DNA of 17,595 bases from Clostridiales bacterium UBA4821. GTDB lineage: Bacteria; Bacillota; Clostridia; Acetivibrionales; UBA4821. Positions 7,301 to 14,453 of this stretch are shown here, in pieces. The notes under the pieces were generated by a model. That model worked only from the letters and a program-made list of their open reading frames with translations, was not told where the DNA came from and searched no databases. How positions within the stretch are numbered: position 1 is the first letter of the stretch; every line of letters starts with the position of its first letter. Made by a program: the position numbers and the translations under genes. The stretch spans positions 1 to 17,595 of the forward strand of contig DHFP01000107.1 of NCBI GenBank assembly GCA_002402315.1, read 5' to 3'.

Positions 7301-10094
7301 AGGAAAGGTTATCTGCAGGTGGAAGTATTGTTGACACAGGAACAATTCTAGTTGTACCCCTTTTTCTTATACTATCAATCTTATCATTAGCCTCTTTTAT
7401 TTTAACTTCTAAAGCTTGCTGGAATTCTGGAGGTAACCCTGAAGGAATTGGATTATTAGTCAGCCCCAATAAATTACGTATTTCACCTTCAGCGCCAGGA
7501 TTAATTTCTAAATATCTTTGCGCAAACTCGCTATAGCTTCTGTTGTTTTCAATATCGTCCAGTAAATTGGGCTCGCCCAAAGCCTGGATTTGTAACTCGT
7601 CTATTGCTATATCCCTTACTAAATCTGAGTAGTGGCTTCTTTCAACGCCATTTGAAATTTGAGCAGCATCCTCTCGGCTATCAGAGAATACCACAAGTTT
7701 TCTTTGAGGTACTTCAGGAAGCTGATAAAACAACTCCTTAGTAAATATCTGACTTACTCTCGAAAAACCTGTACGGAATCCCCTTATAGGAGACTTCCTT
7801 AACCGCCTGGTATGATCGGCTGCACATGAAGGACATAAACACGGTAAAGCTCTATGATTCTCTAAATCCTCTTCATTATTTGGAACAATTGAAAACAAAT
7901 AACCTTTAAGCCATTGTTCCGGTTCCTCGTCATATTTCTCATGGGTTAAAACTACATAACCTGTTCGGTTATTTAAGCAAGCCTCCTCCCATCTAGCTGG
8001 GTCTGAATGTTGATTTGCATTGTTTTGATCTGTTGAGTCAATCCGTGGCTGATTCCATCTGGATGCATCTGTCTTGAATTCCTGTTCACCTTGTGGCCAG
8101 AAAATTGCAAATTCATCATATGTTCTTCTTTCTACAAACCTCGCAGGGCTTCTATCAGGAATCCCTTCAATTTCAGGGTCTGTAGTTAACATCTCAATAA
8201 ATCCATTATCCAGTTTCAGTCTACTACCTCCCAAAAATACTGTTCCACAATGTTCACAATACAGCAATTCTAATACACGCCGCCCATCATCACCAATAAT
8301 ACGTGATGAATGATAAAGAGGTCCAACTGTACGGCCATCGTTTGACACGGATGATGGTTTTGTTGATGCCCAAAGTCCTTCAATGTTACGAAAGAAGAAA
8401 TGCATTCTAAAAGATGGCAGGGAAGTACTTATCCCCATTTCATCATATAATGACCTCAACATTAATAAGCCTTGCACAGCTTTGTATATTTCATCTTGCG
8501 GAATGTCTCCAAAAATTCTTCTTCCAAAGTCATCCAATGATATAGCCCTTAACTTGTCATCAACATTACATGCATGTACCATGTATGCACCGACATTATA
8601 ATCTGAAGATTGTAATGCTTGTAGTAATACTTTACAGGGCTCACTTCCATGATACTCAATACCAATATTCTGAAGGGTCTGGTTAAAAATATCATCTGAC
8701 AATTTATCACAATTTTCACCTATTATTTTGAAAGGATAAAATGACAAATAACAGTTTTCTTTAACTTCAGGTATTGGTGCAGGGCTACCTTCAATTATTT
8801 CAAAGGAACTACTCCCGAAAAAGTCCTTTAAAAATTTATAACTTTTAGGATCATCTGCCTCTAATGAAGCACTAGACGCAAGTATGCGTAGCTGTGGATG
8901 TTCTGGATTCAGTCCGAGACGTAATAATAGTAACCTAAGTAAATAAGCTACCTCGGCCCCAGCTGTTCCACGGTAAAGATGCAATTCATCCACAATCAAA
9001 TGAAAAACTCTGCTACCCTTAGCTTCTTCCCGCTCGCATTCAGGTAAGTCCTCACACGCAAGCCATGCCCTTGTCTTCTCAAATATCCCTTCATCGGCTT
9101 CTCTCATTAACATAATGCTTAGCATGGAGAAATTTGTAATTAAAATGTCTGGGGGCGAGTCCTGCATATCCCACCTTGATCTCATCTCAGCTCCATCTAG
9201 TTGCGGGAAAAAAGCTACCACTTCGTGTTTATCAGGATCAGGATTATTGGGATCATTAGCATAAGTTCTGGCTATTTGAGCTGTATCATCCATTTCTTTT
9301 AGTTTTTCAGCTAATTCTTTAATTTTTTCTGTATCAGGATTATTATTTCTTTTCCATTCATGTCCTGGTACAGGTGTTAAACCATTATAGCGACCTAAAT
9401 AAATGCGGTTTCCATTACCGTTTTGAGCAAACCATTGCCTAGCGCCATCAGAATCTAAGGCTTTCCTTAAACGTGTCATTTGATCCTCTACTAATGCATT
9501 AACCGGGTATAGGATTAATGCCCTAACAGCAGCTGGCCGATTCTCATGCTGACGTTGGGAAACTCTATATGATGATGTAAGTCTTCCGTTTGTTTTACAG
9601 CTATCTTTCCATTGTTTATTTTTCCACCAATCATTCAAATTCGGATGTGTTGTTCCTGCTGTTTTCCAGCCACTAAACTCCTTTGATAATTGTGCTAATA
9701 ATGGCAAAAGAAAAGATTCCGTTTTGCCAGATCCCGTACCAGATGTAATAACACAGTTTAACCCTTCTACTGCTTTCTTAAGCATATTATACTGGTGACT
9801 ATAGAGCGGAAATTTTGTACCAAAAAGTCCACACTTTACAATTTCCTTAAAGATTGCTATTTCATTTGGTGCTAAGCCCGGCAGATCATCGTCTCGCAAA
9901 TCATCAATATACTTTCCGCTTGATTTATATTTAGGTAACGGTTCTATCCATGGCTCCTGACTCATTACCTTATTTTTGTGTAATAAGGCATTCCTTTCTT
10001 CTTCTAGCGATTGGAACCTAGTGCCAAACGCTGTTTTAACATAAAGGATAAAATTATCTCTTACAGTTTTATAAGACTTGATAGGATCGATCAT
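4380..10094 (-). CDS. DruE-like DUF1998 DEAD/DEAH-box helicase
   Basis: A 1904-aa superfamily 2 helicase with a C-terminal DUF1998 domain, the architecture of Druantia DruE. First RecA lobe: PLYSHQYNML (97-106), Walker A GTGSGKT (119-125), motif Ia LILYPVNAL (193-201), DILITNFSML (316-325), DELH box (369-372), SSAS motif III (407-410). A long insertion (about 430-1180) carries cysteine pairs at 613/616 and 752/754/757, and a ribbon 1135/1138-1150/1153 lies within it. Second lobe: TTTMEVGVDIGSL (1233-1245) and QQRVGRAGRRG (1261-1271). Another ribbon is at 1510/1513-1528/1531. DUF1998 spans about 1660-1800 with Cys1767, 1771 and 1774. The tail has the HPLW and DTFNLLRRPGW motifs typical of large defence helicases. 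Start: ATG overlaps the upstream stop (ATGA), with GAGGAGG seven bases before it. Fused helicase plus DUF1998 argues against DISARM, where DrmA and DrmB are separate. Confidence 0.9.
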   Translation of the reverse strand: MIDPIKSYKTVRDNFILYVKTAFGTRFQSLEEERNALLHKNKVMSQEPWIEPLPKYKSSGKYIDDLRDDDLPGLAPNEIAIFKEIVKCGLFGTKFPLYSHQYNMLKKAVEGLNCVITSGTGSGKTESFLLPLLAQLSKEFSGWKTAGTTHPNLNDWWKNKQWKDSCKTNGRLTSSYRVSQRQHENRPAAVRALILYPVNALVEDQMTRLRKALDSDGARQWFAQNGNGNRIYLGRYNGLTPVPGHEWKRNNNPDTEKIKELAEKLKEMDDTAQIARTYANDPNNPDPDKHEVVAFFPQLDGAEMRSRWDMQDSPPDILITNFSMLSIMLMREADEGIFEKTRAWLACEDLPECEREEAKGSRVFHLIVDELHLYRGTAGAEVAYLLRLLLLRLGLNPEHPQLRILASSASLEADDPKSYKFLKDFFGSSSFEIIEGSPAPIPEVKENCYLSFYPFKIIGENCDKLSDDIFNQTLQNIGIEYHGSEPCKVLLQALQSSDYNVGAYMVHACNVDDKLRAISLDDFGRRIFGDIPQDEIYKAVQGLLMLRSLYDEMGISTSLPSFRMHFFFRNIEGLWASTKPSSVSNDGRTVGPLYHSSRIIGDDGRRVLELLYCEHCGTVFLGGSRLKLDNGFIEMLTTDPEIEGIPDRSPARFVERRTYDEFAIFWPQGEQEFKTDASRWNQPRIDSTDQNNANQHSDPARWEEACLNNRTGYVVLTHEKYDEEPEQWLKGYLFSIVPNNEEDLENHRALPCLCPSCAADHTRRLRKSPIRGFRTGFSRVSQIFTKELFYQLPEVPQRKLVVFSDSREDAAQISNGVERSHYSDLVRDIAIDELQIQALGEPNLLDDIENNRSYSEFAQRYLEINPGAEGEIRNLLGLTNNPIPSGLPPEFQQALEVKIKEANDKIDSIRKRGTTRIVPVSTILPPADNLSSCGSLIERLIKLGVNPSGNEIRLQYFKWDDVWHHWTELFELKSLKWKQGLPQTSQIARDRIHDRLLRAIAELFFSRLYFGIESSGLGWPTLTLQDDMLQIYASSTGLQVKIFKQILESFIRILGDKYRYEPSEHTPNDYIDYSNMSAQLKKYIRAIASKYSIDEETLGRNVFQALQTGGHNGAKINTRLLHVHVSQADDPVWTCPICTRHHLHASAGICTNCCADLNPTPDKICSEVWNQNYIAKPASEKRKPIRIHCEELTAQSDDQAERQRHFRGMIVNFNGQQRVYHRIVDEIDALSVTTTMEVGVDIGSLQAVMMANMPPMRFNYQQRVGRAGRRGQAFAFVLTLCRGRSHDEYYFANPEKITGDPPPVPFITMGQARIIKRLLAKECLRRAFKNAGVRWWDSPVPPDSHGEFGLAVDPNSQCGWVQNQNAVVSWLSTQIGEQSEIVRALTNTNDPSLLNWVSNELPTLISNSVSNPELSGDGLAERLAECAILPMYGMPSRTRNLYHYAKGQVVKVIDRDLELSITEFAPGAQKTKDKAIHTSIGFTPPLVNHGYKWIPATNNPLPYRRWMQRCKACNNIDTSDLPLTDKSCTYCGQPEDEKNSFLQFQIAVPQAYRTDFSPGEDAKEDMDIIAGAPALLAESNSSVVESKQTGNCNLSISDDGRVWRINDNAGRLFEGSVIDYNRMEHQWISAKHGGSSGESIALAAGKTTEVLRIQPSDIPFGLNVDPLYSYGAVKGAIYSAAFLLRRVLAGELDIDPDEIEIANYSRKGDAGEPAYADIVMSDRLPNGAGFVKYLYDNFDKILKETCEPVLGSRTYAETILSSNHRGCDSACYDCLKVYRNMTYHGLLDWRLAISYLRILADASYLSGLDGNFNYPELDNWMNIATILRDNFISYFDNYQPYTWGALPGFKTGNRQYLVVHPLWDTHNPQGILATAIAAMDIEPRFIDTFNLLRRPGWCHRNQLR

Positions 10095-11089
10095 ATATAT
10101 ACCTCCTCATCAAAATTAGCTGTAAATATATTTAAATTTTGACCAACTTTACTTGCAATCAGATTAGCCATAGAAACAGTAACACCCTTATATATATCAA
10201 CCGGTAGCACTTTATGCAAATGATGTATATCACAGGTTAGAGTTTGTTTATATGAGGCAAGGCCAGAGCAGAGCGTCAATGCCCGTGCTAGTAATTTCGG
10301 CAAAGGTACATAGCCTGGCACTGCTAATACATGCTTCCTACTGTCATAAACTAGAACATGTTTATCAAATTTATTCAGTAGATAATAGCGCCCCCAGTCT
10401 CTTTCAACTTTTTTCATGTTATCATCACCAACATATAGATATACTTTTTTTTGGGATACCGGATTTGTATATTCAAATAGCTGTGGAAGTATATCTTCTG
10501 AAACGTATTTCTGGAAAGACAGTTTATTTGAATTGAATCTCCTGCATGTCCAATTAAGCTTATTACCTTTATATTCTTCGGCCCTATCAAAGGATTCTCC
10601 AATGTCACATGACCCATTAGCAATAACCCATGCAACAGGTATTTTACCAGCGTATTGAACACCTAAAATACATGCTACTTCATTAAATACCAGCTCATCC
10701 AATGTTTCAAAAATCACTGCATCTGGTAGAATAATTCCTTCCCTTTCCTGTTTTATAATATGTATACTTAGGCAATCCTTATATTTTTCTTCTATCCCTT
10801 TGATCTTTTTCATCATCTGGCTACCACGTGCACCTGCAAGTACAGCATTCAGGCTTCCCATCCCGGGTATTAGTGCAAGGATTGGTTGACAGGCAAAGAC
10901 TTTACGGCTTTCAAAATCAAATTCGCAATGCCCCAGGGCATCAAGATAGTATAATAGCTGAATTGAATATTCCTTTAAGCTAATATTATCATCTGCGTCT
11001 TTCAAATAGAGTTCGTTTATAATTTTTCTAAACTCCTCAAAACTTATTTCACCTCTTGTAGAAATAACATCTAATAAATCAAGCCTCAT
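10091..11089 (-). CDS. uncharacterised defence-operon protein, winged-helix-like N-terminus (DruG position)
   Basis: A 332-aa protein of unknown function. The N-terminal ~75 residues (RLDLLDVISTRGEISFEEF, then a helix with YYLDALGHCEFD) look like a winged helix that ends in a beta strand (KVFACQPILALIP); a glycine-rich LNAVLAGARGS follows. The rest alternates alpha and beta with no catalytic motif I recognise and no membrane segment. I chose the ATG at 11089 because it overlaps the upstream stop as ATGA and follows AGAGGGGGG; an in-frame ATG at 11122 has no ribosome binding site. Its own stop overlaps the helicase start by four bases. Of the two unknown genes before a DruE-like helicase, it occupies the place of druG in Druantia type II, but I cannot confirm sequence homology. 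The winged-helix reading is moderate. Confidence 0.8.
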   Translation of the reverse strand: MRLDLLDVISTRGEISFEEFRKIINELYLKDADDNISLKEYSIQLLYYLDALGHCEFDFESRKVFACQPILALIPGMGSLNAVLAGARGSQMMKKIKGIEEKYKDCLSIHIIKQEREGIILPDAVIFETLDELVFNEVACILGVQYAGKIPVAWVIANGSCDIGESFDRAEEYKGNKLNWTCRRFNSNKLSFQKYVSEDILPQLFEYTNPVSQKKVYLYVGDDNMKKVERDWGRYYLLNKFDKHVLVYDSRKHVLAVPGYVPLPKLLARALTLCSGLASYKQTLTCDIHHLHKVLPVDIYKGVTVSMANLIASKVGQNLNIFTANFDEEVYI

Positions 11090-13116
11090 AGTTTCTGCGC
11101 CCCCCTCTTGTATGTCTTCCATAAATTATAAAGTATCCGGATTTTTGGAGGTTCAATATTTAAATTCACTAATACTTTCTTCCACTTTTTCCAATGGGTC
11201 CATGATTTATTTATTGCACTTAAGTTACATAGGGATAGGTCTTTACCCACAAAATACACTTTCCATCTATCACGCTTAACCTTCGCTATTGCCCAAACTG
11301 CATCCCAATTATCTGGCAGATTATCATCAGGCCATTCACAGTAAAGGCCCGGATGATTACCAATAAAAATAATTCTATGTGACATATATGTTGGTGGGTG
11401 CTCTTTATATATGGGTATATCTTTTAAACTTACCCCCTGCACATTTGCCCCCGACACTGAAAAAACCTGCTGATGGGTTGTAATAATATCACCATATTTA
11501 TCTCTAGCAGGTGAACAGTACCTAGAATTCATCCCACTCTCTTCAAGTATTAAAATCCGGGACATTACACAGGTATTACCATCGCAAAGTTCTATTTTCA
11601 GGGGAGCATTGACTTCAGCATCTTCTGGTAAAAGCCAGATGTTATCCAGATGATCAGTGATTTCCCTCCCACTTACTTTAACAGTTTCGTTACCGGTAAT
11701 GCCTTCAATAAAGATTTTTGGTGGAGCAAGCCTAAAATAAGAATTTCCTTTACCTGACTTGATACCACCTTCAAACCGGATCGAATATGATAGCGGAAAT
11801 TTTAGTATATCTATTTCAGGATGAGGCTTTCTAATATTATTCACTATATAAAGTTTCCATTGCGGCGGTATCCCATCATAATCTAACGGTGAAAACCCGT
11901 CACATGAATTCATTCCCCAGTTTACAATACTCTCAACGTGAGATTCGTGAGAAGCTATTAAGTAATGTATATTCGGCTCTATCCTATTTGTTTCAATCCA
12001 ACCGTTCAGGCCCTCATGCTTCCCCGAAATAAGTACACGAACTAGTGATGGCTTTAACCTTACTCTCCATCTTAATTGATTATCAATAAAAACTTCCTCT
12101 TCACTCCAGCTTAACAAAGTTGCATCTTTTGTATTTCTTGAGTAACAACCTACAAGTTCTGTACTCCAATTACGTATGGATCCCTTGCTCTTCCATAAGC
12201 TTGAATCTTTATGCCTATAAAAATCAAACTCATCATCAGGAAACTCACAATTTGTCTTAAACCTAGCGGTTACTTTTATGCTCGAAGCAAAATTATCGAG
12301 GTTTATGCACAGCCTTAACATTGAATTTATCCACCCATTTTGTTGAATATCACTATCTTCAATATCAGGTGCTACTCCATCCCATTCAATAAGAGCAGTC
12401 TGGATAAGTTCAAGTAATCCAACCTTCAAGTGTTTATATTCATTATCACCAGACAAAATTAACTTCTTTGTTCGCTTCTTAAAAAATGAAGACTCAGAAA
12501 TAGCCTTAGAAAGCGTGTCATAATCGGGGAGTAACATTGGATCAAAATCATTTTGGACAAAGAATATAGGTAGCTTTTCACGCTCCTCAGATGTAATCAA
12601 GGTTTGTGAAATAGGTAAGCCGACGTGCCGCCACGCTCCCATTGGCTTTGTTGTAAACCTTCCGAGTTTTTCACTTTTTATTTCTATACTCCATACTTGT
12701 AAGTCAAGCCATAATTCATCCAATTCCATAAAAGATCCTGGCTGAACTTTCCCCCCATGCTTCCCTAACAGAGTATTGAGCCTAGGATAGTAGGCGTGGT
12801 CAGAAAAGTCTCCTTCAGTATCAACAGCAAGAACCAAAAAGGCCAGGTATGCAATGTATAAAGGGTACCCTTGTCTATAGCTACCACTGATCCTGCTTCT
12901 TCCTAATGCCCATAGTGCCTTATTGCAGAATCCTTTTTCGTAAGCCTGGCTTGGTCCATCAACTACCGCTTCAATAAAATCTTCGACACCTACTCCATAG
13001 TTTTCTCCCAATTTATTAAGTAGAGAACTGTCAACATTTAGAATCACTTCACGCCCAGCCATCTCGTCATTAAAAAAGTGCCGGGAAATAATCCTATTCC
13101 ACTCTAAGTAATCCAT
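11086..13116 (-). CDS. uncharacterised large defence-operon protein (DruF position)
   Basis: A 676-aa soluble protein with no motif I can tie to an enzyme. The N-terminal part has a helical region with conserved-looking stretches YGVGVEDFIEAV, QGYPLYIAYLAFLVLAV and AYYPRLNTLLG, then GAWRHVGLPISQTL, which I recall as recurring in proteins encoded beside large DUF1998 helicases. The second half is beta-rich with Ig-like repeats (for example YFRLAPPKIFIEGITG and APLKIELCDGNTCVMSRILIL). I place the start at the ATG at 13116, with GGGGG eight bases before it. An upstream in-frame ATG at 13167 lies inside the palindromic operator and before the probable -10 box, so it is unlikely. It is the first effector gene of the operon and its stop overlaps the next start (ATGA). 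Function unknown; a structural or sensing subunit is a guess. Confidence 0.8.
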   Translation of the reverse strand: MDYLEWNRIISRHFFNDEMAGREVILNVDSSLLNKLGENYGVGVEDFIEAVVDGPSQAYEKGFCNKALWALGRSRISGSYRQGYPLYIAYLAFLVLAVDTEGDFSDHAYYPRLNTLLGKHGGKVQPGSFMELDELWLDLQVWSIEIKSEKLGRFTTKPMGAWRHVGLPISQTLITSEEREKLPIFFVQNDFDPMLLPDYDTLSKAISESSFFKKRTKKLILSGDNEYKHLKVGLLELIQTALIEWDGVAPDIEDSDIQQNGWINSMLRLCINLDNFASSIKVTARFKTNCEFPDDEFDFYRHKDSSLWKSKGSIRNWSTELVGCYSRNTKDATLLSWSEEEVFIDNQLRWRVRLKPSLVRVLISGKHEGLNGWIETNRIEPNIHYLIASHESHVESIVNWGMNSCDGFSPLDYDGIPPQWKLYIVNNIRKPHPEIDILKFPLSYSIRFEGGIKSGKGNSYFRLAPPKIFIEGITGNETVKVSGREITDHLDNIWLLPEDAEVNAPLKIELCDGNTCVMSRILILEESGMNSRYCSPARDKYGDIITTHQQVFSVSGANVQGVSLKDIPIYKEHPPTYMSHRIIFIGNHPGLYCEWPDDNLPDNWDAVWAIAKVKRDRWKVYFVGKDLSLCNLSAINKSWTHWKKWKKVLVNLNIEPPKIRILYNLWKTYKRGAQKL

Positions 13117-13155
13117 TCTTAAGCCCCCATTACGAAAGATATAAGCCTTAATAAC

Positions 13156-13184
13156 ATTATAAGACATGCACTGTCCAATTAATC
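13156..13184 (-). promoter_or_regulatory. probable promoter of the effector operon
   Basis: On the minus strand a perfect -10 hexamer TATAAT (13161-13156) is preceded, 17 bases upstream, by a poor -35 hexamer GATTAA (13184-13179). Transcription would start near 13149, ahead of the ATG at 13116 and its GGGGG ribosome binding site. The poor -35 element lies inside the palindrome, so a bound regulator would compete with polymerase. Confidence 0.5.
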
Positions 13185-13195
13185 GGACAGTGCAT
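13166..13195. promoter_or_regulatory. palindromic candidate operator for the WYL regulator
   Basis: ATGCACTGTCC (13166-13176) is the exact inverse complement of GGACAGTGCAT (13185-13195). The 8 bases between continue the symmetry except for one pair (A13177 with C13184), giving a 30-bp near-perfect palindrome. It lies between the WYL gene and the first effector gene, overlapping the WYL stop codon and the -35 region of the probable operon promoter. I did not see the half site elsewhere in the window. It could also fold as an RNA hairpin, but there is no T tract. Confidence 0.65.
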
Positions 13196-14193
13196 TATCC
13201 ATATAAGGCATATATTTTTCTTATCTTATCCTGCATTTTTTTTATAAGATTATCTGGAGCAATAATTTTTGCATCCTCTCCAAAAATAAGTAGCCAAGCT
13301 AAAAAACCATCACTCACTACTAAATCAGCAATAACACAGAATTCACCCTCATTTTCTTTTGTAATAGTGACATCCATTCCGAACCTATCCAGAACTGCAT
13401 TTATTAAATGATTTTTGAACTTAATTTTTACCTTTTCCGTTTCACCAGGAAACATGTTATATAACCTTTTTGAATAGTCGGCAGTATTAAAGTAGTATTT
13501 ATAATCACTTACTTCAGTAAAATTCCTTACCCCCTGTTCAGTGATAATAATGTTGCACATTCTATCAATACGGTAATGTGAAAGGTTATTATACCTATCA
13601 TTATTCCCTACCAAATAGTAATGGTCATCAAACCACGTCATCGCATACGGGCTTATGATATATAACTTTCCAGAATCCTTGAGTTTCTTATCCTTATTTA
13701 TATCATACTGATAGTATTGAAATGATATCTTTTTACTTATTGAAATTGCTTGATGTATTTTATCAATATTATAATAAATTTCTTCATTTTGACACTTAAG
13801 CCTATCTTCTATGAAGATTTGTCTTTCAAGATTCTTAGCCTGATTTTTACTAGTGAGTCTTTCAATTTTCTTTATCAGCTCCCTAGACTTTTTTTGTGTT
13901 ATAAACCTGGCAGATTGAATAGCATCCACTAATAACCTTAATTCAGGCAACTCGAAATCATGGGTCCCTATAAAATATCCCCTTTTTTTTGAAAAGCTTC
14001 TGCATATATCAAGTCCAAACTCTTCTAAAAGTTTAATATCTGCATATATAGATTTGCGTTCCGCTATAATCCCATACAAATTAAGTTTTTCCACAAGCTC
14101 ATTAGCAGATAATGGATTGTCTTCATCGGTTTGTTCACTAAGTATCTTTTTTAAATACAATAGCTTAAGCTTTAATTGATTAGACCCTGCCAT
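13195..14193 (-). CDS. WYL-domain transcriptional regulator
   Basis: A 332-aa regulator with an N-terminal DeoR/HTH_11-type winged helix (about residues 8-75, with LSANELVEKLNLYGI and RKSIYADIKLLEEFGLDI), a linker helix pair, a WYL domain (about 140-225, with YIISPYAMTWFDDHYYLVG and LSHYRIDRM) and a C-terminal WCX region ending KIRKIYALYG. WYL domains bind nucleic-acid ligands or second messengers, and members such as BrxR and CapW repress defence operons until infection. It is the first gene of the minus-strand cluster, and a palindrome covering its stop codon stands before the effector genes. The start ATG follows GAGGGG by seven bases. Control of the downstream system is inferred from position. 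Confidence 0.92.
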   Translation of the reverse strand: MAGSNQLKLKLLYLKKILSEQTDEDNPLSANELVEKLNLYGIIAERKSIYADIKLLEEFGLDICRSFSKKRGYFIGTHDFELPELRLLVDAIQSARFITQKKSRELIKKIERLTSKNQAKNLERQIFIEDRLKCQNEEIYYNIDKIHQAISISKKISFQYYQYDINKDKKLKDSGKLYIISPYAMTWFDDHYYLVGNNDRYNNLSHYRIDRMCNIIITEQGVRNFTEVSDYKYYFNTADYSKRLYNMFPGETEKVKIKFKNHLINAVLDRFGMDVTITKENEGEFCVIADLVVSDGFLAWLLIFGEDAKIIAPDNLIKKMQDKIRKIYALYG

Positions 14194-14267
14194 GTGTAGT
14201 CCCCTCTTTTATAAGAATATTCTTTTTATTAAAGCGTTATTTATCATAGGTCTATTAAAGGTATAGT

Positions 14268-14297
14268 TTTATCGCCATCTTGTATTAATAGTGTTAA
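14268..14297 (-). promoter_or_regulatory. weak candidate promoter for the WYL gene
   Basis: On the minus strand TTAACA (14297-14292) and GATAAA (14273-14268) are spaced by 18 bases, downstream of the intrinsic terminator and about 75 bases before the WYL start. The -35 is one mismatch from consensus and the -10 two. It is the best element I can find between the terminator and the WYL gene, but it is weak evidence. Confidence 0.3.
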
Positions 14298-14301
14298 TAT
14301 C

Positions 14302-14344
14302 CAAAAAAACAAAAAGAATCCTAAAACCCGATAATTTTAAGATT
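14302..14344 (-). terminator. intrinsic terminator upstream of the WYL gene
   Basis: Read on the minus strand, AATCTTAAAA (14344-14335) pairs with TTTTAGGATT (14326-14317) as a 10-bp stem including one G-U pair, with an 8-base loop, followed directly by CTTTTTGTTTTTTT. This is a classic Rho-independent terminator. It would end transcripts from the 88-aa gene and also those from the consensus promoter just upstream. Confidence 0.75.
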
Positions 14345-14380
14345 TCTCTCTATATATTCATTCACTTTTCTTCTTCATAA

Positions 14381-14409
14381 ATTCTATCTTTTTCACCAAA
14401 AGATGTCAA
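14381..14409 (-). promoter_or_regulatory. near-consensus sigma-A promoter
   Basis: On the minus strand TTGACA (14409-14404), a 17-base spacer, and TAGAAT (14386-14381), one mismatch from TATAAT. Predicted start near 14374. Only about 30 bases later the intrinsic terminator stem begins, so it would make a transcript of about 60-75 bases unless polymerase reads through to the WYL gene 180 bases away. Confidence 0.65.
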
Positions 14410-14453
14410 GGAATTCATTTGCAGTTGTTCTGCCAAAAGGACCTTTCGATCCC

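Noticed and set aside
4380..10094. Reading the large helicase as part of a DISARM system
   Set aside because: DISARM carries helicase DrmA and DUF1998 protein DrmB as separate genes with a phospholipase D-like DrmC. Here helicase and DUF1998 are fused and no PLD motif (HxK) protein is seen.
13166..13195. Palindrome between the WYL gene and the 676-aa gene as an intrinsic terminator
   Set aside because: The minus-strand sequence after the stem is TCTTATAATG, with no T tract, and a -10 box follows at once; an operator is the better reading.
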